Shown here: one piece after another, positions 1-9,109 of the stretch
Layout of the letters: each line of letters begins with the position of its first letter
Position numbering within the stretch: the stretch's first letter is position 1
Assembly: GCF_036865545.1 (NCBI RefSeq)
Contig: NZ_CP142208.1
Span: forward strand, 992,001-1,056,000
Length of the DNA stretch: 64,000 nt
Direction: 5' to 3'
From: Erwinia sp. E_sp_B01_1
GTDB taxonomy: Bacteria > Pseudomonadota > Gammaproteobacteria > Enterobacterales > Enterobacteriaceae
The notes under the pieces: model-generated
Told to the model about the DNA's origin: nothing
The model's input: only the letters and a program-made list of their open reading frames with translations
Database searches by the model: none
Made by a program: the position numbers and the translations under genes

Positions 1-406
1 TCCACTCCGTCGGAATGGCGGTCATTCCCAGCGCTTCTACCTTGATAAAAGGGGTGAGGATCAGAAAACAGACCAGCGCCAGGATGCCGCAGGAAACCCG
101 ATCTTCCTCATAGTGTTCAGCCAGACGGTAGGCCGTGAGGAAACAAACGAACAGGGACATGGTTGAAAACACCGCGTTAAACGGAATCTCAACAATGTTG
201 CTCCAGCTGTTGCCAAACAGCCCGGCCATAAACTGTTGGTAGCTTTGGTTGGGGAAAGAAGAGATCACCAGCAGGATCGACCCGACGATGATGAACGGCA
301 TAAATGAGACGTAGGCTCCGCGAATGGCACAAAGATGGCGCTGCTGTGCGGCTCTGGCTGCCAGGGGCATAAGCTTTGCTTCAAGAAATCCAGGAAATCT
401 GTTCAT
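1..406 (-). CDS. PTS EIIC component, lactose/cellobiose family (3' end outside window)
   Basis: This is the N-terminal 135 or so residues of a membrane permease; the rest lies beyond the left edge. The family imports and phosphorylates cellobiose, chitobiose or related beta-glucosides through the inner membrane. The protein opens with a short amphipathic segment, then SFMPFIIVGSILLVISSF (about residues 34-51), typical of CelB/ChbC-type EIIC proteins, followed by a second hydrophobic stretch. The ATG at 406 is preceded by GGAG six bases upstream. A CRP-like site lies 77 bases upstream. The sugar cannot be told from this fragment. Confidence 0.8.
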   Translation of the reverse strand, partial: MNRFPGFLEAKLMPLAARAAQQRHLCAIRGAYVSFMPFIIVGSILLVISSFPNQSYQQFMAGLFGNSWSNIVEIPFNAVFSTMSLFVCFLTAYRLAEHYEEDRVSCGILALVCFLILTPFIKVEALGMTAIPTEW

Positions 407-482
407 ACTGAACTCCAAATGTCCTTATTGAAAAAGTGACTCCATTGCGTGCTGGATTATCAGGTAAGGGGGAACCAGGAAA

Positions 483-498
483 GGTGAAACAGTTCACA
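483..498 (-). promoter_or_regulatory. candidate CRP site upstream of the PTS EIIC gene
   Basis: GGTGAAACAGTTCACA matches the CRP consensus TGTGA-N6-TCACA at nine of ten conserved positions. It lies 77 bases upstream of the EIIC start, a usual place for activation of a PTS gene. Binding is inferred from the match only. Confidence 0.45.
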
Positions 499-569
499 GT
501 GTGGCGCTAATATAAAAAATATCTCACAAGATTAGTTATCATAAGATCACCGATATGACGGAGAAGACT

Positions 570-1433
570 ATGGAAATTAAGCTACATGCCAATGCCACAA
601 CCACCCCGCGGATACGACGGTATATCCAGCAATCTGCTAAAAGCGATCGTGAGTTGGCACAAGAGCTGGGCATCTCAGTGCCTACCGTCCGGCGCTGGCG
701 GAAGCGGCAGGACGTCGCCGATCGTCACACCACCCCAGACAAGGTGCGTAAAGCGTTAACGGATCAACAGGCCTCAGTAATTAACTGGCTGAGACTAAAT
801 TTTCAGATACCGCTTGATGAGCTATTGAACGTGGTAAATGAGGGGATGCAGCAGCCGATCTCCCGCGCCGGGCTGGATCGTTATCTGCGTGGCGCAACTG
901 AGCGTAACAGGGCTCCTCTGCGGGGAAGAAAGGCGCTTAAGGCCGGGGAGCGACCGGGCAGGCTCTCGGTGCATTACCAGCGTGTCAGCCTGCTGGCTGA
1001 AGAGGGTGGGGAGCAGCATATTCTGTGGGCTGAAGAAAAGCTGAGCGGCTGGCTGAATGCGCGTGCTTTTGCCGGCGCATCGCCCATGCTGGTGGTCAAC
1101 TGGTTGCAGGCGATACAGCCGCACTGCCCGGGTGAGATACACCTTATTGAGACTGAAAATAAAAAATTGTTTGGTGATGCCGGAGATCGGGCCTCTCCTT
1201 TGCAGCAATGGTGCACAGAGCAAGGTACGCAACTGCTGCAACGGCCCGATCGGCAAACCGATGTGACGTTACGGCTCGACACCCCTTTAGCTGATTTGCT
1301 GCCGGTGGCGACAGATAAGTCGCTGGATGCCCTGCTGCAACTGTTGTGTGCCACTCATAATGTCAGCTGGACGCAGAAAAAACTGGGAGGGCTGACGCCG
1401 GAGGCATTCTGGCATAACGCTCTGAAAGGCTGA
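570..1433 (+). CDS. IS481-like transposase-derived protein, apparently catalytically dead
   Basis: The first half resembles IS481-family transposases: an HTH with RELAQELGISVPTVRRWRKR (about residues 27-46), then a second helical region with RAGLDRYLRG. In active relatives a DDE integrase core follows, but here the expected first Asp is missing (SVHYQRVSLL in place of an HIDIKYL-like strand). The second strand reads HLIETENKKLF rather than a VLTDNG-like strand, and the GMVERF Glu is not found. The C-terminus still resembles the LNGLTPxEA end (KLGGLTPEAFW). There are no stops or frameshifts over 287 codons. Start 570 is preferred over 555 because GGAG lies seven bases before it. No terminal inverted repeats were noticed. 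A role as a DNA-binding regulator is possible but inferred. Confidence 0.6.
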   Translation: MEIKLHANATTTPRIRRYIQQSAKSDRELAQELGISVPTVRRWRKRQDVADRHTTPDKVRKALTDQQASVINWLRLNFQIPLDELLNVVNEGMQQPISRAGLDRYLRGATERNRAPLRGRKALKAGERPGRLSVHYQRVSLLAEEGGEQHILWAEEKLSGWLNARAFAGASPMLVVNWLQAIQPHCPGEIHLIETENKKLFGDAGDRASPLQQWCTEQGTQLLQRPDRQTDVTLRLDTPLADLLPVATDKSLDALLQLLCATHNVSWTQKKLGGLTPEAFWHNALKG

Positions 1434-1451
1434 TAAAACGGCAGAGCGGAC

Positions 1452-2357
1452 TTACTCAGAAGTCACGGACTTATGGCCCAGTTTTGCGCTGACAAAATCG
1501 ATAAAACTGCGAAGGCGATTACTGACCGCGCTGTCACTGTAATAGACCGCGTTGATCGGCATAGCCACTTTCAGGGTCTCCTTGACCAGAATCTGTACCA
1601 GATCCCCACGCCTGAGATCTTCATCGATCATAAAATCTGATAAGCAGGCAATTCCATTCCCCTGCAGGCAAAGCTGGCGCTGCGTTTCGCCACTGTTTGA
1701 GGTAAGTTCCGGAGTGATCTCCAGCATCCGTCCATCACTCAGGGCCAGTGGCCAGCGGTTAAGGAGGGGGAGATCGTTGAAGCCGATGCAGCAATGTTGC
1801 GCCAGATCCTCCACCGTTTGAGGCGTGCCGTGGCGTGTCAGCCACTCTGGCGAAGCCAGGATTTTTCGATAGCTGGTGATGAGTTTGCGTGCCTTCATAC
1901 TGGAGTCTGCCAGGTCTCCCACGCGGATTGCGATGTCGACCTTTCGCTCAATCAGGTTAATAAAATTCTCTGAGGAGACCAGCGACAGCGACATCTCCGG
2001 ATAGCGCATCCGGAACTCAGAAATCAAAGGGACAAGCATATGCAGGACGACCGGCGTGGCTGCATCAATACGCAGCAAACCCTGGGGTTTCAGTCGGCTC
2101 TCTATCAACTCGTTCTCTGCCGCGGCCATCTCCTGCAACAATGCCTGCACCCGACGGAAATAATTTTCTCCTTCCTGGGTCAGCTTTACATGGCGTGTGG
2201 TGCGGATAAGCAAACCTACCCCGAGTTTATTCTCCAGTTTTTTAACGGCACGACTGACCGCAGAATTAGCCAGTCCAAGCTTTGCTGCTGCCCGACTGAA
2301 ACTGCTGCACTCTACCACCGCAACAAAAATCGCCAGTTCTTCTGAGTTCGCCTTCAT
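1452..2357 (-). CDS. yafC: LysR-family transcriptional regulator YafC
   Basis: This 301-residue protein has the LysR plan: an N-terminal winged HTH ([20 protein letters not shown], about residues 21-40), a linker helix, and a two-lobe effector domain with the typical [17 protein letters not shown] and DIAIRVGDL segments. E. coli YafC is 304 residues and sits in the same place, divergent from yafD, so the symbol rests on family and synteny. Its inducer is unknown. The 214 bases between it and yafD would contain both promoters. Confidence 0.85.
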   Translation of the reverse strand: MKANSEELAIFVAVVECSSFSRAAAKLGLANSAVSRAVKKLENKLGVGLLIRTTRHVKLTQEGENYFRRVQALLQEMAAAENELIESRLKPQGLLRIDAATPVVLHMLVPLISEFRMRYPEMSLSLVSSENFINLIERKVDIAIRVGDLADSSMKARKLITSYRKILASPEWLTRHGTPQTVEDLAQHCCIGFNDLPLLNRWPLALSDGRMLEITPELTSNSGETQRQLCLQGNGIACLSDFMIDEDLRRGDLVQILVKETLKVAMPINAVYYSDSAVSNRLRSFIDFVSAKLGHKSVTSE

Positions 2358-2571
2358 TATTGCTCCTGGAGCAAAATTATTTTGAGATTTTACATCTTTT
2401 TGTTATTTAAGCATGGGGGGGTAGTCAGCGCCATCTATAGGATGAAACCCAACGGCCTGGTTATATTTGTTTACCGGATATCAGTCCGATCCGATTGAAA
2501 GTAACCAGTAAAGCCCCTATAACTGAATGACGCTGTTATTTATTCAGAAGTTATTGCAACCGGGCGGTAGA

Positions 2572-3375
2572 GTGCGAAAAAAGACGTATGCCATGAGATA
2601 TGTAGCAGGACAACCAGCGGAGCGCATTTTTCCGCCTGGTGCCATGCTGCACGTCGGCAAAGCCTTGCCGCCCGGAGCGCCCCTGACCACCGGGGCCACC
2701 CTGCGGGTGCTGGTGTGGAACATTTTTAAACAGCAGCGCGCGGACTGGCTTTCGGTACTGCAGAATTTTGGTAAAGATGCCCATCTGGTGTTGTTACAGG
2801 AGGCTCAAACCACGCCGGAACTGGTGCGTTTTGCTACCAGCAATTATCTGGCTGCCGATCAGGTTCCCGCATTTGTTCTGCCCCAGCATCCCTCAGGCGT
2901 AATGACTCTGGCATCAGCCCATGCTGTCTACTGTTGCCCCTTGCGGGAACGCGAGCCGTTACTGCGGCTGGCAAAGTCTGCTCTGGTTACGGCCTATCCC
3001 TTACCCAACAGCGAAATGTTGATGGTGGTGAATATTCACGCTGTTAACTTCAGCCTGGGGATTGATGTCTACAGCAAGCAGTTAGGCCCGATTGGCGAGC
3101 AGATTATCCACCATCAGGGGCCGGTCATTATGGCCGGGGATTTCAACGCCTGGAGCCGTCAGCGTATTAACGCCTTATACACTTTCGCCCGCGATATGGG
3201 GCTGGAAGAAGTGACCTTTACGGATGACCACCGGCGCAAAGCCTTTGGTCGTCCTTTAGATTTCGTTTTTTATCGCGGCATGGACGTGGCTCAGGCCTCC
3301 GTGCTGGTAACCCGTGCCTCCGACCACAATCCGCTACTCGTTGAATTCCATCCCGGCAAGCCTGCGCTTCTTTAG
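2572..3375 (+). CDS. yafD: YafD, endonuclease/exonuclease/phosphatase family protein
   Basis: The protein belongs to the EEP superfamily of metal-dependent phosphoesterases, which includes DNase I and ExoIII. Motifs are visible in order: [12 protein letters not shown] (about residue 48), [27 protein letters not shown] and [10 protein letters not shown] near the C-terminus, giving the Asn, Glu, Asp and His active-site set. A GTG at 2572 is chosen because the E. coli protein (266 residues) begins with an equivalent [12 protein letters not shown]; an upstream ATG at 2527 in the same frame would add 15 residues. The substrate of YafD is not established. The methyltransferase yafE follows 79 bases on. 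Confidence 0.85.
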   Translation: MRKKTYAMRYVAGQPAERIFPPGAMLHVGKALPPGAPLTTGATLRVLVWNIFKQQRADWLSVLQNFGKDAHLVLLQEAQTTPELVRFATSNYLAADQVPAFVLPQHPSGVMTLASAHAVYCCPLREREPLLRLAKSALVTAYPLPNSEMLMVVNIHAVNFSLGIDVYSKQLGPIGEQIIHHQGPVIMAGDFNAWSRQRINALYTFARDMGLEEVTFTDDHRRKAFGRPLDFVFYRGMDVAQASVLVTRASDHNPLLVEFHPGKPALL

Positions 3376-3454
3376 GGAATGTTCGGCCTGCCGTCACGGG
3401 CAGGTCGTCACACCAATCTGCCCATAACTCAAAAAATAAGTAAGGAACAGAGAT

Positions 3455-4219
3455 ATGGCAACGCATCATCATGATAACGTCGACAAACAGTTTGGTGACC
3501 AGGCCAGTGCCTACCTGAGCAGTGCTGTGCATGCCAGCGGCCGCGATTTAGTGCGGCTGGGTGAGAGACTCTCTGAGGAAAAGGATGCCGTTGTCCTTGA
3601 TTTAGGATGTGGTGGTGGACATGCCAGCTATATTGCAGCGGAGCATGTCAGCCGCGTAGTGGCTTACGATCTGTCGGCGAAAATGCTGGCTGTGGTAGCG
3701 GAAGCCGCAGAACAACGCGGTTACCAGCATCTCTCCACACAGCAGGGGTATGCTGAATATCTGCCGTTTGAGAACGAGAGCTTTGATATTGTTATCAGCC
3801 GTTACTCCGCTCACCACTGGCATGACGTTGGGCGTGCGCTGCGTGAAGTTAAACGCGTCCTTAAGCCGGGCGGCAAAGCGATATTTATGGATGTGAACGC
3901 GCCGGGCAACCCCGTACTGGATATCTGGTTACAGACTGTCGAAGCTCTGAGGGATACTTCCCACGTACGTGACTACAACCCTGGCGAATGGCTGACGATG
4001 TTTACCGAAGCCGGACTGGCTATCAGCGCCGTCAGCCACGACAGACTGGATCTGGAGTTTGGCAGTTGGATCGAGCGTATGCGTACACCAGCGGTGATGG
4101 CGGAAGCCATCCGCGCCTACCAGCATTCCGCACCGGAAGAAGTCCAGCGCTATTATGCGCAGCAACCGGATGGCAGTTTCAGCACCGATACCATTTTTAT
4201 CGAAGCCCGCAAGCCTTAA
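3455..4219 (+). CDS. yafE: YafE, class I SAM-dependent methyltransferase
   Basis: This 254-residue protein is a UbiE-like Rossmann-fold methyltransferase. The SAM-binding motif I VVLDLGCGGGHASY is at about residues 46-59, followed by VVAYDLSAKMLAV and the YLPFENESFDIVISRYSAHHW segment characteristic of this group, then LKPGGKAIFMDV. The ATG is preceded by AAGGAA at good spacing. The substrate is unknown. E. coli K-12 YafE is shorter (207 residues), so this longer form is probably closer to the full family length. It lies between yafD and mltD as in E. coli. Confidence 0.85.
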   Translation: MATHHHDNVDKQFGDQASAYLSSAVHASGRDLVRLGERLSEEKDAVVLDLGCGGGHASYIAAEHVSRVVAYDLSAKMLAVVAEAAEQRGYQHLSTQQGYAEYLPFENESFDIVISRYSAHHWHDVGRALREVKRVLKPGGKAIFMDVNAPGNPVLDIWLQTVEALRDTSHVRDYNPGEWLTMFTEAGLAISAVSHDRLDLEFGSWIERMRTPAVMAEAIRAYQHSAPEEVQRYYAQQPDGSFSTDTIFIEARKP

Positions 4220-4533
4220 TCCCCCGACAGCCCCGCAAGGGGCTGTTACTCCACCCGTGCAATTGCCCTGATGCTTTGTGAGCGTGCTGATAGTCTTCTG
4301 AGCTTTCAGGATGACCAGGTCAGTCAGCGGAATAAACAGAATTGCCGCACGCCAGGTCGCAAACGCCAGAATAGCGGCCATCAGGATTGGGCAGATTAAC
4401 TGCCACAGTGGAAAACCGGTATGGTGCACACCGATAGCAAACCCAAAGTTCTCTTTCCGCTATCATTGGGTGGAGAGAAAAGCAGACATAAAAAAAGCCA
4501 GTCCGGAGACTGGCTTTTTATCGGTCAGAAAAT
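4220..4533. other. yafE-mltD intergenic region with membrane-like antisense frame
   Basis: About 310 bases separate the two convergent genes. Just after yafE is a GC-rich hairpin (AGCCCC-GCAA-GGGGCT) without a T-tract. The main terminator is at 4491-4520. On the minus strand, a frame open from about 4459 encodes a strongly hydrophobic stretch (LWQLICPILMAAILAFATW) that looks protein-like, but it has only a GTG start at 4429 without a clear ribosome-binding site and runs antisense into yafE. It may be a gene remnant. Confidence 0.4.
4491..4520. terminator. bidirectional terminator between yafE and mltD
   Basis: A GCCAGTC/GACTGGC stem with a CGGA loop is flanked by six A residues on the left and five T residues on the right, so it can end transcription in both directions. 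It lies 14 bases beyond the mltD stop codon. Confidence 0.85.
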
Positions 4534-5916
4534 TTAACTTTCCGGCGATGAGGTGTTGTCCACAAACAGCGTCAGCTTATCGCCAGGCTGCAGGTTCTGT
4601 GAACCGCTGGTATTCCAGCGCTGCACATCCTTGATGTTCACACCGTGCCCTTTAGCAATGCTGGCCAGAGAATCACCTTTACGAACTTTATAGGTGATGC
4701 TGTTGCCATTATCGGCCAGTTTGGTCGCGCTGCCGCCACCGCCCGTGCTCAGGGTCTGTCCCGGTCTGATACTTGCACCACGCAGGTTATTGGCGCGCTG
4801 CAGGTCTTTAACCGACACATTCAGACGTTTAGCAATGCCTGACAGGGTATCGCCATTGCGAACCTTGTAAGCACCGTTTGTCGTATTCTCAGCCAGTGCT
4901 GTTGGCTGAACGGCAGCTATATCGCCTGTCGCCAGTGAGTTACGCAACTTCGCTACGTTCGACTTCGGTACCATAATGTACTGAGGACCACCTTTCGGTG
5001 CCGTAGTGCCGCGCTTGTAACCCGCGTTAAAACTTTTCAGCTTGCTCAGTGACATGCCTGACATTTCTGCCGCCTGCGTCAGCTCAATCTGCTGGCCCAC
5101 TTCAACCCGTGCCAGAGCACGCGTTTCATTTGGCGCCGGCAAACGTAAGCCGTAACGCTTGTTGTTCTTCAGGATATCACCCAAAGCCAACATTTTCGGC
5201 ACGTAGACCGTGGTTTCGCGTGGCAGAGATAAGCTCCAGAAATCCGTTGGTTTCCCGCGGGCTCTGTTGGATTTTACCGCTTTCAGGACGCGTCCTTCAC
5301 CGCTGTTATAGGCGGCGATGGTCAGTAACCAGTCACCGTCAAACATCTTGTTCAGACGTTCCATCATGTCCAGCGCAACCTTGGTGGAAGCCACAACATC
5401 GCGACGTCCGTCATACCACTGGTTCTGCTTCAGACCGTAGTTTCGCCCCGTCTGCGGTACAATCTGCCAGATGCCTGCGGCATTGGCGGCTGAGGTCGCA
5501 TGGGGGTCAAAAGCGCTCTCCACTATGGGTAGTAGTACCAGTTCCATCGGCATCTTACGTTTCTTAATCTGCTCGACAATCCAGTACATATACGGCTCTG
5601 CCCGTAATGTTACATCGTGGAGATAGCTCTTGTTTCTTAAATATTTTTGTTTTTGTTCGCGTATCCGGGCATTTTCCGGAACCTTCATCTTCAGCTCGGT
5701 ACTGATGAGTTTCCACAAATCCTGATCCTGCGTAAGGCTGGTGGTTCCATCATCCTGCCAACGCGGTGATAACAACCGATCTGTGTCTCGCTCACTTTCA
5801 CTCTGACCTGCCGAAGACAAACTCTGTGCATGCTGTTCAGGGAGGTTGGTGTCATGCTTTGACGCCTGGCAACCCACCAGCAAGACCGAGGCGAGTAATA
5901 TCGCTTTAGCCTTCAT
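4534..5916 (-). CDS. mltD: Membrane-bound lytic murein transglycosylase D
   Basis: MltD cleaves the glycan strands of peptidoglycan to 1,6-anhydromuropeptides. This 460-residue form starts with a lipoprotein signal (MKAKAILLASVLLVGC, lipobox LVGC), so it should be anchored in the outer membrane. The SLT domain shows PIVESAFDPHATSAANAAG at about residues 126-144, containing the catalytic Glu, then WQIVPQTGRNYGLK. Two LysM repeats (YKVRNGDTLSGIAKRLNV and YKVRKGDSLASIAKGHGV) at the C-terminus bind peptidoglycan. E. coli MltD is 452 residues and also adjoins gloB. Confidence 0.95.
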   Translation of the reverse strand: MKAKAILLASVLLVGCQASKHDTNLPEQHAQSLSSAGQSESERDTDRLLSPRWQDDGTTSLTQDQDLWKLISTELKMKVPENARIREQKQKYLRNKSYLHDVTLRAEPYMYWIVEQIKKRKMPMELVLLPIVESAFDPHATSAANAAGIWQIVPQTGRNYGLKQNQWYDGRRDVVASTKVALDMMERLNKMFDGDWLLTIAAYNSGEGRVLKAVKSNRARGKPTDFWSLSLPRETTVYVPKMLALGDILKNNKRYGLRLPAPNETRALARVEVGQQIELTQAAEMSGMSLSKLKSFNAGYKRGTTAPKGGPQYIMVPKSNVAKLRNSLATGDIAAVQPTALAENTTNGAYKVRNGDTLSGIAKRLNVSVKDLQRANNLRGASIRPGQTLSTGGGGSATKLADNGNSITYKVRKGDSLASIAKGHGVNIKDVQRWNTSGSQNLQPGDKLTLFVDNTSSPES

Positions 5917-5986
5917 GTGTGTGTCATTCTTCGCTTAAAAGACGAGCAACTATACGTGCTCGCCCATAGCAACACAACCAGAAAAA

Positions 5987-6742
5987 TCAAAAATGGTCTT
6001 TCTTCTCGCGTAGAGTTGCAAATACTTGCCACTCATGTTGTGGAGATGTTTCATGTCCAATAATTCTTTGCAATTCATGCTCTTGTGTTCTTAAGAAAAC
6101 ATTTATCTTACGCTCAAAATCCAGTTTTGTAGGCAACGAAACCCCGTTTTTTGCGCGTAACTCCTTAATTTCGCGGTAATAGCGCGCTATCTCAGTATCC
6201 TGCGGTAAAATGGCCTGAGCAAAGGTCAAATTAGATAATGTATATTCATGGGCGCAACAAACCAGCGTATCGCTGGGTAATTTATTAAGCTTTTGAAAAG
6301 ACTCAAACATTTGTTCAGGAGTGCCTTCAAATAGTCGCCCGCAGCCGCCAGAAAACAGAGTATCGCCACAGAAAAGGTAAGGCGAACTGAAATATGAGAT
6401 ATGTCCTAAAGTATGGCCAGGCGTATAAATCACACTGAATTCGCAGCCCAGTACCGTGATTTTGTCACCTTCAACCACCAACTCTGTTGCGCCCTTATTC
6501 AGCGTTTCATGTGGGCCGTACACCACGACCTGGGGGTATTTTGCCACCAGCTCTTGTACGCCACCGACATGGTCATGGTGATGGTGAGTAAGCAGGATTG
6601 CGACGGGTTGCCACTGGTTTTTTTCCAGTGCAGCCAGAACCGGAGCGGCCTCGCCAGGGTCGACTATCAGACACTGGCCTTGATCATTATTTAATGTCCA
6701 GATGTAGTTATCCTGAAGTGCCGGAATGCTGGTAAGATTCAT
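5987..6742 (-). CDS. gloB: Hydroxyacylglutathione hydrolase (glyoxalase II)
   Basis: GloB hydrolyses S-D-lactoylglutathione to D-lactate and glutathione, completing methylglyoxal detoxification in the cytosol. The metallo-beta-lactamase fold is shown by [11 protein letters not shown] (about residues 52-62), [27 protein letters not shown] and the C-terminal substrate-binding region with CAHEYTLSN. The length of 251 residues equals the E. coli protein. Two consecutive ATG codons occur; the second (6742) has the better spacing from AGAGG, the first is 6745. The gene is divergent from yafS. Confidence 0.95.
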   Translation of the reverse strand: MNLTSIPALQDNYIWTLNNDQGQCLIVDPGEAAPVLAALEKNQWQPVAILLTHHHHDHVGGVQELVAKYPQVVVYGPHETLNKGATELVVEGDKITVLGCEFSVIYTPGHTLGHISYFSSPYLFCGDTLFSGGCGRLFEGTPEQMFESFQKLNKLPSDTLVCCAHEYTLSNLTFAQAILPQDTEIARYYREIKELRAKNGVSLPTKLDFERKINVFLRTQEHELQRIIGHETSPQHEWQVFATLREKKDHF

Positions 6743-6786
6743 CATCGCCTCTTTGATTGGCCGAAATGGAAAGAAGATGGTAAAGC

Positions 6787-7527
6787 ATGAAGCCCGCTAA
6801 AACACGCCAAATTCGTCATGTGCCAGAGACCTGGGCAGAGATCCCCTGGGGGGAGTTTTACCGCGATGCTCTCAGCAAGCACCTGCAGCCTTGCCTGGCC
6901 AAAATGTACGGTTTCCACCTGCTGAAGGTAGGGCATCTCAGCGCTGAAATCGACACGGAGAAATGCGCAATTTCGCATCAGGTCAATGTAGGATTAAGCG
7001 GCGAGCAGCTCCATGTCATGGCCGACCCAAAGAGTCTGCCTTTTGAATCCAAATCCGTTGATGCCTGTCTTCTGGCCCATTGTCTGGCCTGGAGCAGCGA
7101 TCCGCACCGTATTCTGCGGGAAGTGGATCGGGTGCTGATAGACGATGGCTGGATCATTATCAGCGGGTTTAATCCTTTTAGCGTGCTGGGCGTAGGGAAA
7201 ATCATCCCCGGACTGCACCGGCGTGTTCCCTGGAACAGCCGGATGTTTACCCAGATGCGCCTGATGGACTGGCTGAATCTGTTGAATTATGAAGTGGTGC
7301 AGCGGACGCGGTTTCAGGTTGTGCCGTGGAACCGGCAGGGCGGTAAGGTAATCAGCACACATTTCCCGGCACTGGGTTGCCTGAGCATTATTGTCGCCCG
7401 CAAGCGGACTTTCCCGTTAATTATGAATTCGGCCAAAAAGGCTGCCGCGAAGAGAAGGCTAAGCCAGGCGGTCGGGGCGACCAGCCAGTTCCGTTCACGG
7501 CAAAAACATCAGGGTTCGGATTTATAA
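6787..7527 (+). CDS. yafS: YafS, SAM-dependent methyltransferase-like protein
   Basis: This 246-residue protein is a class I methyltransferase-like protein of unknown substrate. Recognisable parts are [21 protein letters not shown], the [19 protein letters not shown] segment and the basic C-terminal tail ([14 protein letters not shown]). The SAM-binding loop is poorly matched to the usual GxGxG pattern, so activity is not assured. It occupies the E. coli yafS position between gloB and rnhA, and its last 19 bases overlap the 3' end of convergent rnhA. Confidence 0.85.
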   Translation: MKPAKTRQIRHVPETWAEIPWGEFYRDALSKHLQPCLAKMYGFHLLKVGHLSAEIDTEKCAISHQVNVGLSGEQLHVMADPKSLPFESKSVDACLLAHCLAWSSDPHRILREVDRVLIDDGWIIISGFNPFSVLGVGKIIPGLHRRVPWNSRMFTQMRLMDWLNLLNYEVVQRTRFQVVPWNRQGGKVISTHFPALGCLSIIVARKRTFPLIMNSAKKAAAKRRLSQAVGATSQFRSRQKHQGSDL

Positions 7528-7976
7528 CCGATATCTTCAAACGCCGGGCTGCCAGCTGCCGCCCGGGCCAGTTCATCGCAGCGCTCATTCTCAACATGGC
7601 CCGCGTGCCCTTTGACCCATTCCCACTGAATTTTATGGTGGCTCAGGGCCGTATCCAGTCTTTTCCACAGGTCGACATTTTTAACCGGCTTTTTATCTGC
7701 TGTTTTCCAGCCGCGCTTTTTCCAGTTATGGATCCAGCTGGTAATACCCTGACGGACATACTGGCTGTCAGTGCTGATTACCACTTCACACTGCTGCTTA
7801 AGTGCCTCAAGAGCGACGATGGCAGCCATCATTTCCATGCGGTTATTGGTGGTTAAAAAATAACCCGCGCTGAAGGTTTTTTCGTGATCGCCATAGCGTA
7901 AGATGGCGCCATAGCCGCCCGGTCCGGGGTTGCCAAGGCAAGAACCGTCGGTGAAAATTTCTACCTGCTTAGTCAT
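7509..7976 (-). CDS. rnhA: Ribonuclease HI
   Basis: RNase HI degrades RNA in RNA-DNA hybrids, removing primers and R-loops. The 155-residue length is the same as in E. coli. The start at 7976 gives [18 protein letters not shown] with catalytic Asp10, followed by NNRMEMMAA (Glu48), STDSQYV (Asp70), the basic protrusion [16 protein letters not shown] and the [18 protein letters not shown] segment (Asp134). A longer upstream open frame is not used. The gene is divergent from dnaQ, 51 bases apart, so the two share a promoter region. Confidence 0.97.
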   Translation of the reverse strand: MTKQVEIFTDGSCLGNPGPGGYGAILRYGDHEKTFSAGYFLTTNNRMEMMAAIVALEALKQQCEVVISTDSQYVRQGITSWIHNWKKRGWKTADKKPVKNVDLWKRLDTALSHHKIQWEWVKGHAGHVENERCDELARAAAGSPAFEDIGYKSEP

Positions 7977-8027
7977 CTCTGGTAGACTCCCTGCTGAAAA
8001 ACGCCAAGTCTGACATAAACGGGTCCT

Positions 8028-8759
8028 ATGAGCACAGCAAATACAACGCGTCAGATCGTTCTCGATACTGAAACCACCGGTATGAACATGATCGGGGTGC
8101 ACTATGAAGGGCATCGCATCATTGAAATCGGTGCCGTTGAGGTAGTGAACCGTCGTCTGACCGGCAATAACTTCCACGTTTATCTGAAACCCGATCGTCT
8201 GGTTGATCCTGAAGCGTTCGGCGTTCACGGTATCGCCGATGAGTTTCTGGCGGACAAACCCACCTTCGCTGAGATAGCCGATGAGTTTATGGCCTATATC
8301 GACGGTGCGGAACTGGTTATCCATAACGCTTCCTTTGATATCGGCTTTATGGACTATGAGTTCTCAAAGCTGCAACGCAACATTCCAAAGACCGAAACCT
8401 TCTGTCGAATTACTGACAGCCTGGCGATGGCGCGGAAAATGTTTCCCGGCAAACGTAACAGCCTTGATGCGCTCTGCTCACGTTACGAAATAGACAACAC
8501 CAAACGAACCCTTCACGGCGCACTGCTGGACTCCGAAATTCTGGCGGAAGTGTTCCTGGCGATGACCGGCGGACAGACATCGCTGACGTTTTCCATGGAA
8601 GGGGACCAGCAGCAGAGCAACGGGGACACCATTTCCCGGATTACCCGCCCGGCATCAGGTTTACGCGTGCTGGTGGCCAGCGAAGCGGAGGTGACCGCCC
8701 ATGAAGAACGGCTTGATCTGGTGATGAAGAAGGGCGGCAGTTGCCTCTGGCGAGACTGA
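8028..8759 (+). CDS. dnaQ: DNA polymerase III epsilon subunit, 3'-5' exonuclease
   Basis: DnaQ is the proofreading subunit of the replicative polymerase core. The DEDDh exonuclease motifs are intact: LDTETTGM (Asp13 and Glu15), [14 protein letters not shown], and [15 protein letters not shown] with the catalytic His and Asp. QTSLTF at about residue 182 matches the clamp-binding motif, and the C-terminal tail for the alpha subunit is present. At 243 residues it equals E. coli DnaQ. tRNA-Asp follows with its own promoter. Confidence 0.97.
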   Translation: MSTANTTRQIVLDTETTGMNMIGVHYEGHRIIEIGAVEVVNRRLTGNNFHVYLKPDRLVDPEAFGVHGIADEFLADKPTFAEIADEFMAYIDGAELVIHNASFDIGFMDYEFSKLQRNIPKTETFCRITDSLAMARKMFPGKRNSLDALCSRYEIDNTKRTLHGALLDSEILAEVFLAMTGGQTSLTFSMEGDQQQSNGDTISRITRPASGLRVLVASEAEVTAHEERLDLVMKKGGSCLWRD

Positions 8760-8834
8760 AGGCAGGAAATGCGCGGTAATCAGGCAGTGAAGGTGAAAAA
8801 ACATGCAGTCGATACTGAAACCGCATAAAAAGCA

Positions 8835-8863
8835 TTGACGTGACAGGGGCCTCCCCGTAATAT
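8835..8863 (+). promoter_or_regulatory. sigma-70 promoter of tRNA-Asp
   Basis: TTGACG (8835-8840) and TAATAT (8858-8863) are separated by exactly 17 bases. They are followed by a GC-rich discriminator typical of stable-RNA promoters, about 30 bases before the tRNA. Confidence 0.8.
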
Positions 8864-8893
8864 CCGCCTCGTTCCCGACGGGGAACAAAGCGC

Positions 8894-8970
8894 GGAGCGG
8901 TAGTTCAGTTGGTTAGAATACCTGCCTGTCACGCAGGGGGTCGCGGGTTCGAGCCCCGTCCGTTCCGCCA
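8894..8970 (+). tRNA. aspV: tRNA-Asp (anticodon GTC)
   Basis: A complete 77-base tRNA including encoded CCA. The acceptor stem GGAGCGG pairs with CCGTTCC, the anticodon loop CTGTCAC places GTC at 8928-8930, and the T-loop GGTTCGAGC is standard. Its place right after dnaQ matches aspV of E. coli. It marks the left border of the 22.5 kb block of accessory catabolic genes. Confidence 0.98.
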
Positions 8971-8980
8971 AGTATCCAGA

Positions 8981-9010
8981 AAGCCTGATTCAGTAATGAA
9001 TCAGGCTTTC
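8981..9010 (+). terminator. terminator after tRNA-Asp
   Basis: AAGCCTGATTC and GAATCAGGCTT form an 11-bp perfect stem with a six-base loop, followed by TTC. It is ten bases past the CCA end. Confidence 0.85.
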
Positions 9011-9109
9011 GTCGTTTCAGAGCCACTAAAGCGGCTTGCCTGCCGTCCAAACCTCTCTCATTTCCCGACACCGGTCAAAAAGCCGCATTCCTGCCTCTCT
9101 GACCCAACA

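Noticed and set aside
8894..9109. tRNA-Asp as an active integration site
   Set aside because: No integrase gene follows and I saw no repeat of the tRNA 3' end further along. The terminator directly after the tRNA is intact.
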